From Centroberyx gerrardi (lineage: Eukaryota > Chordata > Actinopteri > Beryciformes > Berycidae): DNA of 64,000 nt. The position numbers and the translations under genes were made by a program. The stretch covers positions 16,174,676-16,238,675 of the forward strand of contig NC_136016.1 in assembly GCF_048128805.1 (NCBI RefSeq). Direction: 5' to 3'. The notes below the pieces were generated by a model. The model made no database searches and was not told the origin of the DNA. It was given only the letters and a program-made list of their open reading frames with translations. Of the stretch, positions 13,068-24,260 are shown in pieces. Within the stretch, counting starts at the first letter, position 1. Each line of letters opens with the position of its first letter.

Positions 13068-15447
13068 CTACTCCAGTTTGACGCCCATCTTCTCTGTGTT
13101 TAGTAGGTGGAGGCTGTCGTCTATCAGGAAACTGAGGGAGACCGAAGCAGAGGAGAGACATCATTCGGTTGGTGAACAAATAGTAGAATATGAAAAGGAT
13201 GCTGGACAAGATTTTTTTTACCAGTAAGGGTGATTTGAAATGTTAAAAAACTAAACAGATGTCATTTTTTTAGGTGGTCTAGATATGTATTCACCTATGA
13301 TCATTTGCTGATTTATCATACAGTAGGTATAATATCCCTTTCAATTCGCTCTAACCAGTTTCCTGGCAAAAACATCACCCTCTTTTCCTTTTCAGAAACT
13401 GAACAGGAAAAGAAACTGAGATTCTTCTTTTAAGTACAGCTAAGCAAGAAAAGGGGGAGCGGGCAGGTGGGCGAACCTGTAGAAGAGGAAGTGCACAGGG
13501 ATGGTGCTGAGGTGCCAAACGGCGTGGGCATCTAGGACCCAGAGCAGCGGGGGGAAGTCCAGCAGCTCCAGCAGGGCCAGACCGTGCAGCAGCAGAACCA
13601 CAAGACCACATTTCCACCAGTAGGGCAGCGTCCGCCGGTTCTGCCAGCACCAGCACAGCCACCACAGGAGGTTCACCATGCCTAGAGCGAGAGAGAGAGA
13701 GACAGAGAGAGAGAGAGAGACAGAGAGAGGGAGTCAGAGAGACGGGTGGTGGAAGTTTGGATGGCAGGAGAGCATGGAGGGAGAAAGAGAAAGGCTGGAG
13801 CAACAGCAGGGGTGAGAGAAAGAAAAGACATTTGAGAACAGGAAGAGGAGAAGCAGAGGAGAGGAAAGTGTAGTGAGAGGGAGGTTAAGAAAGTATGGGA
13901 GCAAAGGCAGTGGAAACAATGAGAGACGGAGAAACGGGGACAAAGACATCAGACGGAAATGTAATACAAAGAACAAGAGTGGTAGAGAAATAAAGACAGA
14001 CTGAGAGGTAAAACAAAGACAAGGGAAGGGACATTGAAAGGACAAGGCGATTTGCCAAGTCACCAGATCAGAGTGATCCTAAGCCAATGCTACGTCAATT
14101 AAGTTGTCAGAGACTTAGTGATGAACTCAATGACCAAGCCACTGGCATGAAACAACATGACATAAGCTGTTCTAATGGTAGTAATGTCTGAAAGTACTCA
14201 CAAGTACTCATAAGTACTCAAAATACACACACACTACCATTTGAGAAATCTGTTATATGACAAACAAAATATGAACTTTAAATGTGACTTTGGAGTGTTT
14301 GCTGTACCAATGGTGGCATTGGCGGCCATGTTGTAGCCATAGTCAAAACTGACGAAGGTCAAGTAGGACACATGTGAGGTGAAGGCCAGGATGAGCACGA
14401 CTCCCACCATGCTGGACACGCCTGGCCGCCTCAGACCCAATGTTCTGGAGAAGGGAGGGGGGAGATAATGTGAAGATAAATTATATAGCAGAACAGTGTA
14501 GTTAATGGCAAGAATAACCATGACACAACAAGCACGTTTTCCTCAAGGTTTGCCAATTTCTTGATATCATTAATGCCTCCTGTTGCAGTAAATATCAGCT
14601 ATTCCTCATATATCACAAATGTCAAATATTCATTCAGGAGACACTAGAAAGTAACAGACCACATTTGAAAGACAGTGTGAGTTGCTCTGACTAAGACTGC
14701 TAGGCTCAATGGGGATTTAATTATCGTATACATCTATGTCCAACACTGCTCTTGGGACAAATGCTAATTTGTGGGGCATGTGGAATACCAATTTTAGAGC
14801 TTACCTAACACAGCATAGGTAGATTGAGTACAGAATGACTGCTGATGCGCAGAAATAGTCCATTTTCTGAAAGAGAGCAACACATACAGATACACAAATT
14901 TATTGACAGCAGAGACCAACATCAAGATCAAGAAAAGGAGGAGACAGATAAAAGGGAGTCAAAATTGGGAGAGCGTAATCTTGTCAGATTGTGCCTGTTG
15001 TAATTCAAGGACAATAAGGCTTGACAGTGATGGCATTAGAACGTTACTGATTGGCTAAGCTCATTGGCCACTGAAACAACAAGACACTCTCCTGTCCCAG
15101 CAGGTGGTTTGGCAGCGGGTAAGACACATTACAAGCTCTCCAAACAGAATACAGTGATGTGCCAGTCTATTGTATGTTAAGATGACAGAGTCTCTGAGAC
15201 ACACAGCAACCATTACCTCGGTGAGATAGGTGTCCCGGGTGTGAAACACTGTGGACCAGAACCAGGCATTAAGAGATACCTAGAGAAACACATACAGGCC
15301 CCAAGTTAAATAACCATGCTGAATGATCTCATGATACTAGTGTATACGCCTCCTAGTAGTGACAATAATGTGTTGCGTCATTTCACATAAGTGCTTCCAC
15401 CTTAAAAGTGAGCATACATTCTGAAAAGCTTTCTTTGTCTTTCTCAG

Positions 15448-15506
<59 letters not shown>

Positions 15507-17312
15507 GCTACCCACCAGAGAGAAGGCGGTGATGGTGTGGTACATGGGGCTCTGGCGTGGCACAGTGCTCCGGTAGCGCAGCAGCATGAGAAGGCAAGCC
15601 AGCCCGTTGAGCAGAGAGGCCAGGGCAGACGCCGGCTCCTCAAAGCACAGGAAGCGTGCAAATGGCCACTGGGGGATATAAAGTATGTCACCCATCATTA
15701 CACATTATTTGACTCAAAAGCCTATCAGTTGAGATGAAACCACCAATGGAATATATGGAGAGGTATGTTAAAAAAGAAATCCCAAGATATACCATTCCAA
15801 AAATTGAACATACTCTATTGGCATGGAATTAACAGAATATTGTTTTTAAGTTTTTAGCTATACGAACACATTTGCTACATAGCGCTATTATGAAGGATTG
15901 AATCCAATATGCTTTTGAAATACTGAATAACACTTCAAGTAACTTTTTTCAAAATTTATGCAATTTGTATCAAGTATTATTAATTTTATAAATAAACTAG
16001 ACTATTACAATGAAACCTTTCGTGTGTGAAACTTGGTGTGATACACATACTGTTATTTAGCATTAGCCTGAAACACCATGTGTGAATGAAGTACAAACCT
16101 TGCCATGGAACTGTGGGACTCTGTAGCCCTCGGCCTGGTAAAGGCCCACGGTGGTCCACATGCACTGGTAGCGACAGTCATCACGACACGTCCAGCCTGA
16201 ACAACAGGGACAGAGAGAAGAGCTCAGGGCACACTACGCATTTAAAGACATTTAAAACCTCAAATGTACTGAACACAATCTCTCTATCAAATTCAATTTG
16301 CTTTATTGGCAAGAATGGAGCATTCAACAATACAACAGTACAAATAATCAACAGCAAAATACTTAAATCTAATTTTGGGGAATTTTTTGAATACATACTC
16401 TCCTTATGAATTTATACTTGGGCAGAAGAGAGGGAAGTGCTCCTCATTAAACATTTCTCCTAAGCACAATACTTATATAACTTAGTCTCTCCTCTCTGGC
16501 TAGTCTGTGATTCATTAGTAGTTTCCTTTTTCAGGGTTTTTAATTGTGATTAGGTATTGTGCCAATTTGTATTTTAAGGCTCTCTCTCACTCACTCACAC
16601 CAATGGTGCGGGTAACAACTGCAAATAGTGGTGGGCCGGGTGAAATTACAATGGGACTTTTCAACACTTGTGTCCGACCTTGTTCAGCCAGAAAAACTGG
16701 CTGTAGAGTGGGCTTTGCTCCTATGAAACAGCAGCACACAAGTTTCATGAACCATCAGATAAGATCAAAATGTCAGTTATCTGAAATTTTGCTATTTTCC
16801 TTGTTATCTGCCGCAGTGGAGTGCAATACATGGCTGAGAAAAACAAAGAGTTAAGTAACTTAAGCATATAGTGGATGTACATGAAACTGTTAGCCTAGCC
16901 GAGTGTTAAATTCAGCTAATGTTAATATGAACATAGCGGGCTATTACGTCAAGCTAACGTCCTAGCAAGCTAACTACAATTGAAGTAATATGGTAGAGAT
17001 ACTCACTAACGTTATTCATGGCTGCTAGCAAGCTAGGTTACCTTACCTGTCGCCAACAACAATACACATCAAGAGAGCGTGGCGGCGGCAAAACTCACCT
17101 GTCAGCGCCATGTATGGCGGTTGGGTGGACTGAAAGCCTCGTAGGCGAGCACCGGTGCAGTTGGTCCGGACACATTGCTTTACACAGTCCCGGTAAACTG
17201 GCTCCTTGTCGCCTTGAGAAGACTGTACAGTAGTCGCTGACAGTAGGAGAAGGGCGACGCTCGCCAAAGCGGAGAGTCTGACAGATGTGCATGGGGACAA
17301 CGGTGAGGCCAT
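13068..17312 (-). CDS. pgap3: Post-GPI attachment to proteins factor 3 (PGAP3/PERLD1)
   Basis: Eight coding exons: 17099-17312, 16099-16196, 15516-15668, 15217-15279, 14805-14866, 14308-14444, 13477-13681 and 13068-13131. Their summed length (996 bases) keeps phase throughout and gives 331 aa, close to the 320 aa of human PGAP3. An N-terminal signal peptide is followed by the luminal Cys-rich segment ([16 protein letters not shown], then a CRDDCRYQC-type stretch), then seven hydrophobic segments typical of the Per1 family. Diagnostic motifs include [10 protein letters not shown] and [13 protein letters not shown]. These carry the histidines and aspartate shared by the CREST hydrolase-like superfamily. 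The family acts in the Golgi, removing the sn-2 fatty acid of GPI anchors during lipid remodelling. The (CA)n tract after exon 3 and the (GA)n tract before exon 7 are discussed as findings. Confidence 0.96.
13684..13740. repeat. (GA)n tract at the pgap3 exon 7 acceptor
   Basis: Plus-strand GAGAGAGAGACAGAGAGAG runs. In transcript sense this is a (UC)n pyrimidine tract ending directly at the CTCTAG|G acceptor of pgap3 exon 7, so it serves as the polypyrimidine tract. Confidence 0.8.
15449..15502. repeat. (CA)27 microsatellite in pgap3 intron 3
   Basis: A pure CA dinucleotide run. In the sense of pgap3 it is (UG)27 starting 13 bases into the intron after the exon 3 donor (CTG|GTGGGT). Confidence 0.95.
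16280..16345. repeat. Possible dispersed-repeat fragment in pgap3 intron 1
   Basis: The phrase AATTTGCTTTATTGGCAAG followed by an ACAATACAACAGTACA stretch resembles a dispersed fish repeat that I remember, but it is short. The rest of this 900-base intron looks unique. Confidence 0.2.
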
Positions 17313-17836
17313 GGTGTGTGTCGGCCCGTCACAAGTCAAGAGGCACGGCGGGGCGACAGCGGCATCGATGACATCCGCAGCCGACGGCCCACATCACCGG
17401 ACAACCATTCCCTGTGATAGCTGAGCGGGCCTGGAAAACGCTTTCTAATTCCCTCGCTGTGCTGTCCGTCCAGTGTTCCGTGCTTTTTGAACAGGGTCAA
17501 CGTTGCCAGAATAAAATATATGATTTCCAGTCACAATTTTCAAAATAAAACACTTATTAACTAACATATTTTGCAACGTATTTTAAGTAACAAAAACACC
17601 AAGTTACAGCTACAGTTTCTCTTCACATCCAATGTAACCATTCCACTTAGCATTTAAATGCTGGTTTTGTTGTTCCGGACGCCCGAAAATTTGGTAATTT
17701 TTGTATTTTGTAAAGCAACAATTTTTGCGCTTTTATTTTGAAGGCAAAAAAGGCTGGTTTCTGGTAACTCTGGCTAGCTTGACGTGGCTGCTTTCTGTTG
17801 CTGATGCTGCCAGGCAGTTTCCCACAGTCCGGGGAC

Positions 17837-17872
17837 CAGGAAGTGTACTGTTAAGGCATACTGCGCATGCGT
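17837..17872. promoter_or_regulatory. ETS plus NRF1 motif pair
   Basis: CAGGAAGTG (ETS core GGAA) lies 16 bases before TGCGCATGCGT, which matches the NRF1 consensus YGCGCATGCGC except for the last base. Such pairs are characteristic of housekeeping CpG promoters. The pair lies about 550 bases upstream of the pgap3 ATG. It may be an upstream pgap3 start or the promoter of an unseen divergent transcript. Confidence 0.45.
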
Positions 17873-19934
17873 GATCGCAGGGTTCTAGGAAACGGGGACA
17901 ACAGATCAATAAAGAAGATACAATTTAAACATTTAAAGCATGTTGACTTGAAGATATCGAAGAATAATTTCGAAGGAGGAAGAGGCCTGCAGTAAAATAA
18001 CCCCAGAGTTCAGTTCCTAGCCCCATGTCCACACAGCAAAAAACATTTATAATAATTTATAAAAATGTATAATGAATTTTCCCTCCAATCCTGGATTTTC
18101 TTGAAGTTCTGTAAAAGTATTTGAATCATCACCAAAAGTTGTCCTTATACTCCTTAGATGCCCCAATTTATCCCTGTTTGTCAATAAATTCATATTCTCT
18201 CATTTGCTTTGATTAACCTACATATACATACAATTTTACAATGCCTCTTAGTGTCTCTGTAATTGATCATTTCCTTGCTTTGAATATGCAATTTGACACT
18301 GAATGAGGACATCATCATTCACATACAACACACGCACAGACATAGTTAATACAAGCTTCCAGCAATGATGTAATCACCATGCTTAGGCCTGCCGATGGAA
18401 ATATTATGGAAAGCATTGCCTAAACAAGCAATGACTCTAATAAATCAAGTGAGCTGTCATTTGACCAAAAGAGATTATACACATAAGCTACAAGCAAATG
18501 GGGTTGGGGGACTGCAAACACATTCAAAGGGACTAATTTTCTTATTTCATTGTCCAAACTTTTTGTGAGTCTAATTGCACTAGATTGTATAAGAAGGCTG
18601 CTGTGATTCCACTTCCATGCATTAAAGAAAAAAAGGAAGGCACACATGACTCTTAACTTTAGATTTTTCCAGATGAAGTTACTGCTTATTTCAGGGGTCG
18701 AATGAAAAATCAGAAAAGCAAGTCCATGACTGTGAGGCTTAGCATCAGTGGGGTTTGTTGTTTTTCCCTGTCCCTTAAGCAGCAACGCAAGCAGGGAACC
18801 CAAAGAGAAAGGAGGAAAACCGGCCAGAATTTAATGTTACCTGACAGTCTTGTTCACACATTAAAATGTCATTAATTTTCTCACTAGAGTTCCCTGTGAA
18901 ATTAGATGGATAAAAATCGTATGATGCCAGTTTTGCTTAGAAAGCAACAAATATATTCTTTGTCAATCAAGCAAGAAGGCTTTGTTTTTATAATGGTTCT
19001 GCTGGATCACAATAATATGAGAGGTTGCCCTCCCTCTGCTGTTTTGAATGATGCCTCTTAATTTGAGTATGCAATTATTTCTGCATTTGTTTCACCTGAT
19101 ACTCTCACTCATCATCAGTCACTTTCTAAAGCCTGTCAACATCAATGGTTTTGCAAATGGTAAGTGCAGGTATTAAGTAAATGAAGTGGTGGCGACTGGG
19201 TGGTGGCAAGCAACGAGGGACAAAATTCCTGTATTGTTAGTTTTGTAGAACAGATTGCACCATAACACCACTTGATGAATAAGACACATACTGTATATAA
19301 AGTATTGTGTCACTCAAAATAAATATTGATTCAGAATGCCAACAAAGAACTGTGTGCATTGAAACACTTTAGGGGCATCACATGCTGTGGGTTTACACAA
19401 TTCATGGCATTACTCTCTGTATTTGTGGGATTAAATCCATATACAAATGGCGGGGCAGGCATTTTATTCCCACAGTGCCACAGACCTGGAATCCTCAACA
19501 GTATTTTTATACGTGGAAACAGACAAAAAGACAGAAGTGCTGTAACTTCGTACTCATCCTCCTTCAGCTTTAGCTTTATTAAATAATACGTTAAATATTA
19601 ATAGGAAAGAAAGCAGGGAGATATATAATAGCATGAACTTGATTCAAATATATTGGACGAATGACTCAACAAAGTGATAAATACAACTGGGAGAGTATAC
19701 ATATAATAGTATTACCCAAGTTACAAAGAGTTAGGAAAGTTACAGTGAGCTTTTTTTTTTCCATCTATTTGTCAACCTAAGTAAAAAGTAAAAAGTTGTT
19801 GAACTATATGAAATGGCCCAAAATAAATATGGTACATAATTGTATAAATATTAATTGATATTAGCATGCATAAATAATGCTTATAATTAATCTAACAATC
19901 AAATTACATGAATGAATGAATAATCTTTGGTTGG

Positions 19935-20060
19935 AAGGAAGAGCAACACCATGGACAGGCTGTCAGTCCATCGCAGGACCAGCACAGATAAACTCACACT
20001 CACACTTCCACCTATGTGCAATTTAAAGTCCAATCCACCTTACTTGCATGTTTTTGGCAA
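19935..20060. repeat. Dispersed teleost repeat fragment
   Basis: CCATGGACAGGCTGTCAGTC followed by CATCGCAGGACCAGCACA, CTCACACTCACACTTCC and CTTACTTGCATGTTTTTGG closely follows a very common fish interspersed repeat (consensus phrase GTCGCCAGTCCATCGCAGGG). It ends about 15 bases from the GPCR stop codon, so it forms much of that gene's 3' UTR. Copy identity is from memory. Confidence 0.5.
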
Positions 20061-20076
20061 CAAAGTTGCATGAGGT

Positions 20077-20922
20077 TCATTCTCTCTTCCAACATTTTAG
20101 CCAGTCCAGTTTTCCTAGATTGTTCAAATACAACACAGGCAGAACTGCACTTGCTATTGTAGTGATGGACAGTGCTGGAATCGACACAAGGCACCAGAAG
20201 GTCGTTTCAGTCATATACTTAAAGAGAGGCATTAAGTAAATTAGCACTGGAGGAAGATAGGAAATAAATGAAATGGCAAGGTTGTTGGTGATGGTCTGTA
20301 AAGCCTTCTTCTTCTGGGGGTGCAGGTCTCTTCCTCTTCCTCCGGGGTCGGACCTCTTCAGAGTCCAGAGGATGGAGAAGTCACAAAATCCAATAACCGG
20401 GATAGTCAAAATGATTACCAAGACTGGGAAGATACTAGACAAGATTCTAGCATAAACCACAGCAAAAAAACACCCCTCAGCAAAGGTGACAGTCCAAACA
20501 CCAACAGCCATCAGCACCCTGGGAGTCAGACTCTTTCTTGCCCGATAGGTGACAGGATGAACCACAGCCAGATAACAGTCCAGACACATGCAAGTCATAA
20601 AGAGAGGTCTCCCACACACTTTGAATGAAAACAAGAAGAACATAAATGATTCATACACAAAGTTATGCCCGAATGGAAAATTGTACACATCTGGTAGAAC
20701 AAAGACCAAATACATGACATCCATGACAGTGAGGTTTAACATAAAGATGTCATTGGGGGTGAAGTGGGTTCCCCTCCTGTGTCTTTGAAACATCTCCCAG
20801 AGGATGGCAATACCCGCAGGAAGCCCAAAAACAATGGAAACAACACTGACAGACATCCAGAAGGCAATACCTTCCCAATTGTCATCACACCTTTCGAAGT
20901 AAAAAGTGACGTTAATTAACAT
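20077..20922 (-). CDS. Divergent rhodopsin-family GPCR
   Basis: A 281-aa receptor in a single coding exon, starting MLINVTFYFERC with a very short N-terminus bearing one N-glycosylation site (NVT). Seven hydrophobic segments are visible. TM2 carries the usual Asp (LNLTVMD). TM3 ends in DCY where DRY is normal. TM6 has YLPP, with the usual proline. TM7 has LPVLY instead of NPxxY. I find no Cys at the TM3 position that normally disulfide-bonds to loop 2, and loop 2 itself is very short. The sequence is intact with a basic C-terminus (LDWLKCWKRE). A plausible 5' UTR intron (acceptor TTGCAG at 20946, donor GAG|GTAAGA at 21056) supports a real transcript. I cannot assign a ligand. The layout resembles short P2Y/odorant-like orphan receptors of fish. 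Confidence 0.85.
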   Translation of the reverse strand: MLINVTFYFERCDDNWEGIAFWMSVSVVSIVFGLPAGIAILWEMFQRHRRGTHFTPNDIFMLNLTVMDVMYLVFVLPDVYNFPFGHNFVYESFMFFLFSFKVCGRPLFMTCMCLDCYLAVVHPVTYRARKSLTPRVLMAVGVWTVTFAEGCFFAVVYARILSSIFPVLVIILTIPVIGFCDFSILWTLKRSDPGGRGRDLHPQKKKALQTITNNLAISFISYLPPVLIYLMPLFKYMTETTFWCLVSIPALSITTIASAVLPVLYLNNLGKLDWLKCWKRE

Positions 20923-20944
20923 TTTGATTTCCCCAGAGCTTGAT

Positions 20945-21130
20945 TCTGCAATTTAAAAAAAACACAAAAAAACAGTTATTAATCAGTAAAAAATACATCC
21001 ATGATGACTTGTCGTTTTCTGTTGCAACACCCAATAATTTAACATTTTAATCTTACCTCTCGCTGCCAGTAGTGTTTGTAATATCTATATGACCTGCTGT
21101 ATTTGAGCGAGGTTTCTTCATTTGAATAAT
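20945..21130 (-). other. Spliced 5' UTR of the GPCR gene (inferred)
   Basis: In minus sense an exon ending GGCAGCGAGAG|GTAAGA (last base 21057) is followed by a 111-base intron ending in a T-rich run and TTGCAG (exon resumes at 20945). Joining them gives a leader without an in-frame extension of the receptor. An ATG at 21121 would open a short upstream frame of about 32 codons that ends just past the receptor ATG. The transcription start is not visible, so whether that ATG is transcribed is unknown. Confidence 0.45.
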
Positions 21131-21337
21131 GTAGGTGTGCCAGTGAATATAATTTGACAAGCCACGTCATCATCATCTGTCACTTGAAAACCCTGCACAG
21201 CCATGGTTTTTTCAAACCAGACATAAAATAATGAAGTAGAAAATCAGGGAGGGGGTGATGAGTGGAGGTTGCATGACATATCATCTCTACAGGCGAGCCA
21301 TATTAAGTTGAATGTCAATTAGCAGTGCCATCTTTAA

Positions 21338-21400
21338 AATCATTGCACTAATTGTAAGTCACTCTGGAGAAGAGCATCTTCTAAATTGTAAATTGTAGAG
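21338..21400 (+). mobile_element. SINE/LINE tail fragment
   Basis: TTGTAAGTCACTCTGGAGAA followed by GAGCATCTTCTAAAT matches the common fish retroposon tail (GTAAGTCGCTCTGGATAAGA, then GCGTCTGCTAAATG) with a few changes. It shares ancestry with the tail of the SINE at 2551-2732. No tRNA head is attached on this strand. Confidence 0.6.
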
Positions 21401-21589
21401 TGTTCTGACAATCATCACTTGTATATGTGGTTTTTCAAAGCAAAATGAAGCAATTAGAGTTACAAAGAGGCCATTTGTAGGAGCATTGGTCTCAAAAATT
21501 ACAAAATTATTTAATGTGGTGAGGGTAACAGTCTCAAAAATCCTGACAAAATTTGCAAACCATGGACAAACAGCATCTGCAAAGCAGAA

Positions 21590-21805
21590 CAGTAGTTGTT
21601 CACTGAGCATGCTTGCTCTCACACATTCACACCTGGCCAGTACAATAGCAATGTACTGTTGACTACTGAGCAGCCCTGCTGGAGCAATTGGATGTATGGT
21701 GCCTTGACTCAAGGACGCTGCTGGAAAAGCAGCTGTTGAGTCCGAGGATTCAAACTGGCGACCTCCCTGGCACAGGCCTGCTTGTCCAGCCTATAGGCTA
21801 CCAAT
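21590..21805 (-). mobile_element. tRNA-derived SINE, minus strand
   Basis: Read on the minus strand, an A-box-like TGGTAGCCTATAGGCTGG (about 21785-21802) is followed by a B-box-like GTTTGAATCC (near 21750). Then comes a body with AATTGCTCCAGCAGGGCTGC (about 21685) and a GTGTGAATGTGTGAG phrase (about 21620). This arrangement is a fish tRNA-SINE. It is diverged and lacks a clear poly(A) end. Confidence 0.5.
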
Positions 21806-21974
21806 GATCCCTTGATGTTTCTGGCTGACAAAACACTGCAAGACTACAGCTTAAAAAATGGTGTAAAAATTGAACCAACACCTCTGTGACACAGTCTCAA
21901 CAAAAACTGTATGTCATGAGATTCACAAAGCTGGTATTTATGGCAGGGTTTCCATTCATAAACCGCTTATTTCC

Positions 21975-22600
21975 AGCTTTTATCCAGTCTGAATGCACCA
22001 AGACATATAACCTGGTGTAAGGAGTGCAAAACCTGGATCCCTGAGCAATGGAGAAAAGTCATGTTTCCCTTTTTCCTACATGCAGAAGGAATTACGTTTG
22101 GATAAAGCCAAAGGACGCCTTGAACCTTCAATGTCTGTTGCCAGCTGTTCAACATGGTGGTGGATCTGTATGCTATGGACAGCCATCTACTGGGAGTCAT
22201 AAGGTCTGATGATTACTTTGTATTGCTGTATTATGGCCAAGGAATATGAGGTTACTTTACAGGACCAGGTGCAAACACCGTTCCTCATCATGTTCCCATA
22301 TTGTAAGATGATAATGCCTCCATACACACTGATGTACAAATTCCAGGATGAAGTCAAACTCCTTCCATGGGCTCTCCAATCACCACGTCTAAACATCACT
22401 GAACCTTTATAGGAATTTCTAGAGTGCAGCGTACAAAATCGACTTTTCACCTCCTTCACCATTCAAAGAACTGGAGGTTTTCTTCCTTCTTAAAGAACAG
22501 TCCAATATCCCACCATAGACAGTTCAGGACTTGTATGACAGCAATCCATGGACTGAAGCTGTTCTTTATTATTGATATTCATATATTGTTAGGTGTCTTG
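21975..22600 (+). mobile_element. Decayed Tc1/mariner transposase remnant
   Basis: Fragments of Tc1-like transposase can be read on the plus strand in changing frames: WCKECKTWIPEQWRKVMF (about 22016-22070), a GGGSV core (about 22152-22166), and SPRLNITEPL near 22380-22410, which corresponds to the SPDLNPIEHLW block of the DD34E domain. Order and spacing fit one element of about 1.6 kb that has lost its N-terminal part. Stops and frame changes are frequent and no TIRs were found, so it is inactive and old. Confidence 0.7.
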
Positions 22601-22856
22601 ATTAGTTTGATTACTTTTTACTGATTACTATTTTAGACATAAAGATCCTTTTGTTGGAACTTTAAATAATGGTTAGGGATGATTACAATTCAGTCTCTTA
22701 GTGAGAATAAAATAAACCCTTGGAGAAAAAGTGATCCAAAAGTAACTGAATAAGATTATATTACTGAATGAATCATCCAATAGTTTCTATGTATTGCCAC
22801 ATTTTAATTGAGTAATCAGTTATTTTTAATTATATTTTGAAAGTAACCTTCCAGAC

Positions 22857-23205
22857 CTGTCATGGTTGTGACTTTCTGCCTTTGTTCATTGTCTAGGTTT
22901 TGTATTTCTTTGTGTATTATGTTTCCCTGTCTAGTTCTTTTAGTTCTACGTGTACCATGTTTCCTGTCTGCCCCAGCTGTGTCTCATTTGTAATCAACCC
23001 CATGTGTATATTAGTCTTGTTGCCCAGTCACTCTCGGTCGGATCATTGCTTTCTGTTACATGTGTCAGTTTATGTGTGAAGAGCTCTCGTCTTTGGTTTC
23101 CTGTGTCACCTGCAACCCGTTACATTAAACACCCAGTCTCGGGGTTTAATCACCACCTCTCTCGCTGTCCTGCATTTGGGTCCTCACCAACAAGACAAGA
23201 CCTTG
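22857..23205 (+). mobile_element. Possible solo LTR of a Gypsy-type element (fossil)
   Basis: A stretch beginning TGTCATGG and ending in a segment with CCTGCATTTGGGTCCTCACC resembles, by remembered sequence, LTRs of fish Gypsy-type retrotransposons. No internal retroviral coding part is seen next to it, so it would be a solo copy. It looks old and non-functional. The end boundaries are uncertain and I did not verify a target duplication. Confidence 0.3.
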
Positions 23206-23344
23206 ATAATGCTTCACTATATGCATAGTACAGCCAGTGTGCAGTCAGTGCTCTATAGTGCTCTCCACTGTCAATACTCAAGCACAACTAGCAGTGCTGT
23301 TACCCACACCCCCACTTAAACCAGCAGACACAGTGTAGTACGAA

Positions 23345-24260
23345 AGATATTGGTTTTTATTTGTACTTCTTTATTTGTTACAGTGGAGACATAGACACAG
23401 TCACGGCAACAGGAGAGAAACAGCAGCGAGAGGGAGGAAGAGCGAATCGAAACAAAGATGTTTTCCTTTTGCCTCTTTCTCTCCCGCCTCCCTCTCACCG
23501 TCTTTCGCTACCTCTTTCTCTATTTACAAGATTTACCGCTTTTTAAAAAAAATAATAAAAATCATGCTTTCCTCTGTCCGCCGCAACCCTTTCTTTTATA
23601 CCTATAGGTATGAGCAAGGGAGAGAGAAATTAAGAGAGAGGGGTAGGCAAACTATTGTAGTACAGTACTCCCGCTCTTTTACTTTGTTCTCCTTTCCAAT
23701 ACAAAGATAGGCACAAGTCCATCAAATACTCCATGTCAAGCTGAGACTAACAGACCGTCGGGGTCAAGTTGCCTACTTGTTTCAAATAAACGACTGTGCA
23801 TGCACCACAGCACCCAAGAGAAGTTTTGACTGACCGCTGTACACACTGGACTGCATATGCATACACAATGTAGGTATGATGCATGCACTGCTGGCCTCAA
23901 CACAGAGAGACAGAAGTGAGTGATGGGGGAAGAGGAGGAGGAACAAGAGGCAGGGAGAGAGATAGAGAGAGGAGCTGTTTCGATATCACAAGATTATTTT
24001 TATTGAAAATAATCCCATGTTCCCCTGTTGGTACTCACACACAAACACCCCCGCAGCCTTCACTTTCTGTCGCTCGGTATCTCGATAAGGGAGACAAGTC
24101 TTTCGTGGTGAGCGGGCGAGGGGAGAGAGAGAGCGGGCCGGGGTGCCAGCGAGTGCAAGCAAGCCACGGAGTTGGAGAATAGGGGGGTGAGTAAATGGCG
24201 GAGGGGTGGGGGGGGGTGTAAGGGGGTTGGACGGAGGTAGAGATCTTGAGAGAGGTGGAT
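23345..24260 (-). other. mylpf 3' UTR and downstream flank
   Basis: Downstream of the mylpf stop there are two poly(A) hexamers in transcript sense (plus-strand TTTATT at 23356-23361 and 23370-23375), which fits a 3' end near 23340. The UTR contains purine-rich runs (about 23880-23970 and 24120-24240). No coding feature is supported. Confidence 0.5.

Larger units (their letters stand above)
17313..20076. other. pgap3 5' region and intergenic stretch
   Basis: Bases 17313-17480 are GC-rich and probably hold the pgap3 5' UTR and promoter. A second promoter-like patch at about 17830-17890 has an ETS-type CAGGAAGTG (17837-17845) and a perfect NRF1-type palindrome TGCGCATGCGT (17862-17872). From about 17950 to 19930 I see AT-rich sequence with no supportable exon. 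The open frames there lack any family resemblance. Confidence 0.5.

Noticed and set aside
18420-18803. 127-codon minus-strand open frame
   Set aside because: AT-rich intergenic DNA; no family resemblance, signal or exon context.
22857-23205. Conserved promoter or gene end downstream of mylpf
   Set aside because: The sequence is better explained as a dispersed LTR-like fossil; no exon or poly(A) context ties it to mylpf.
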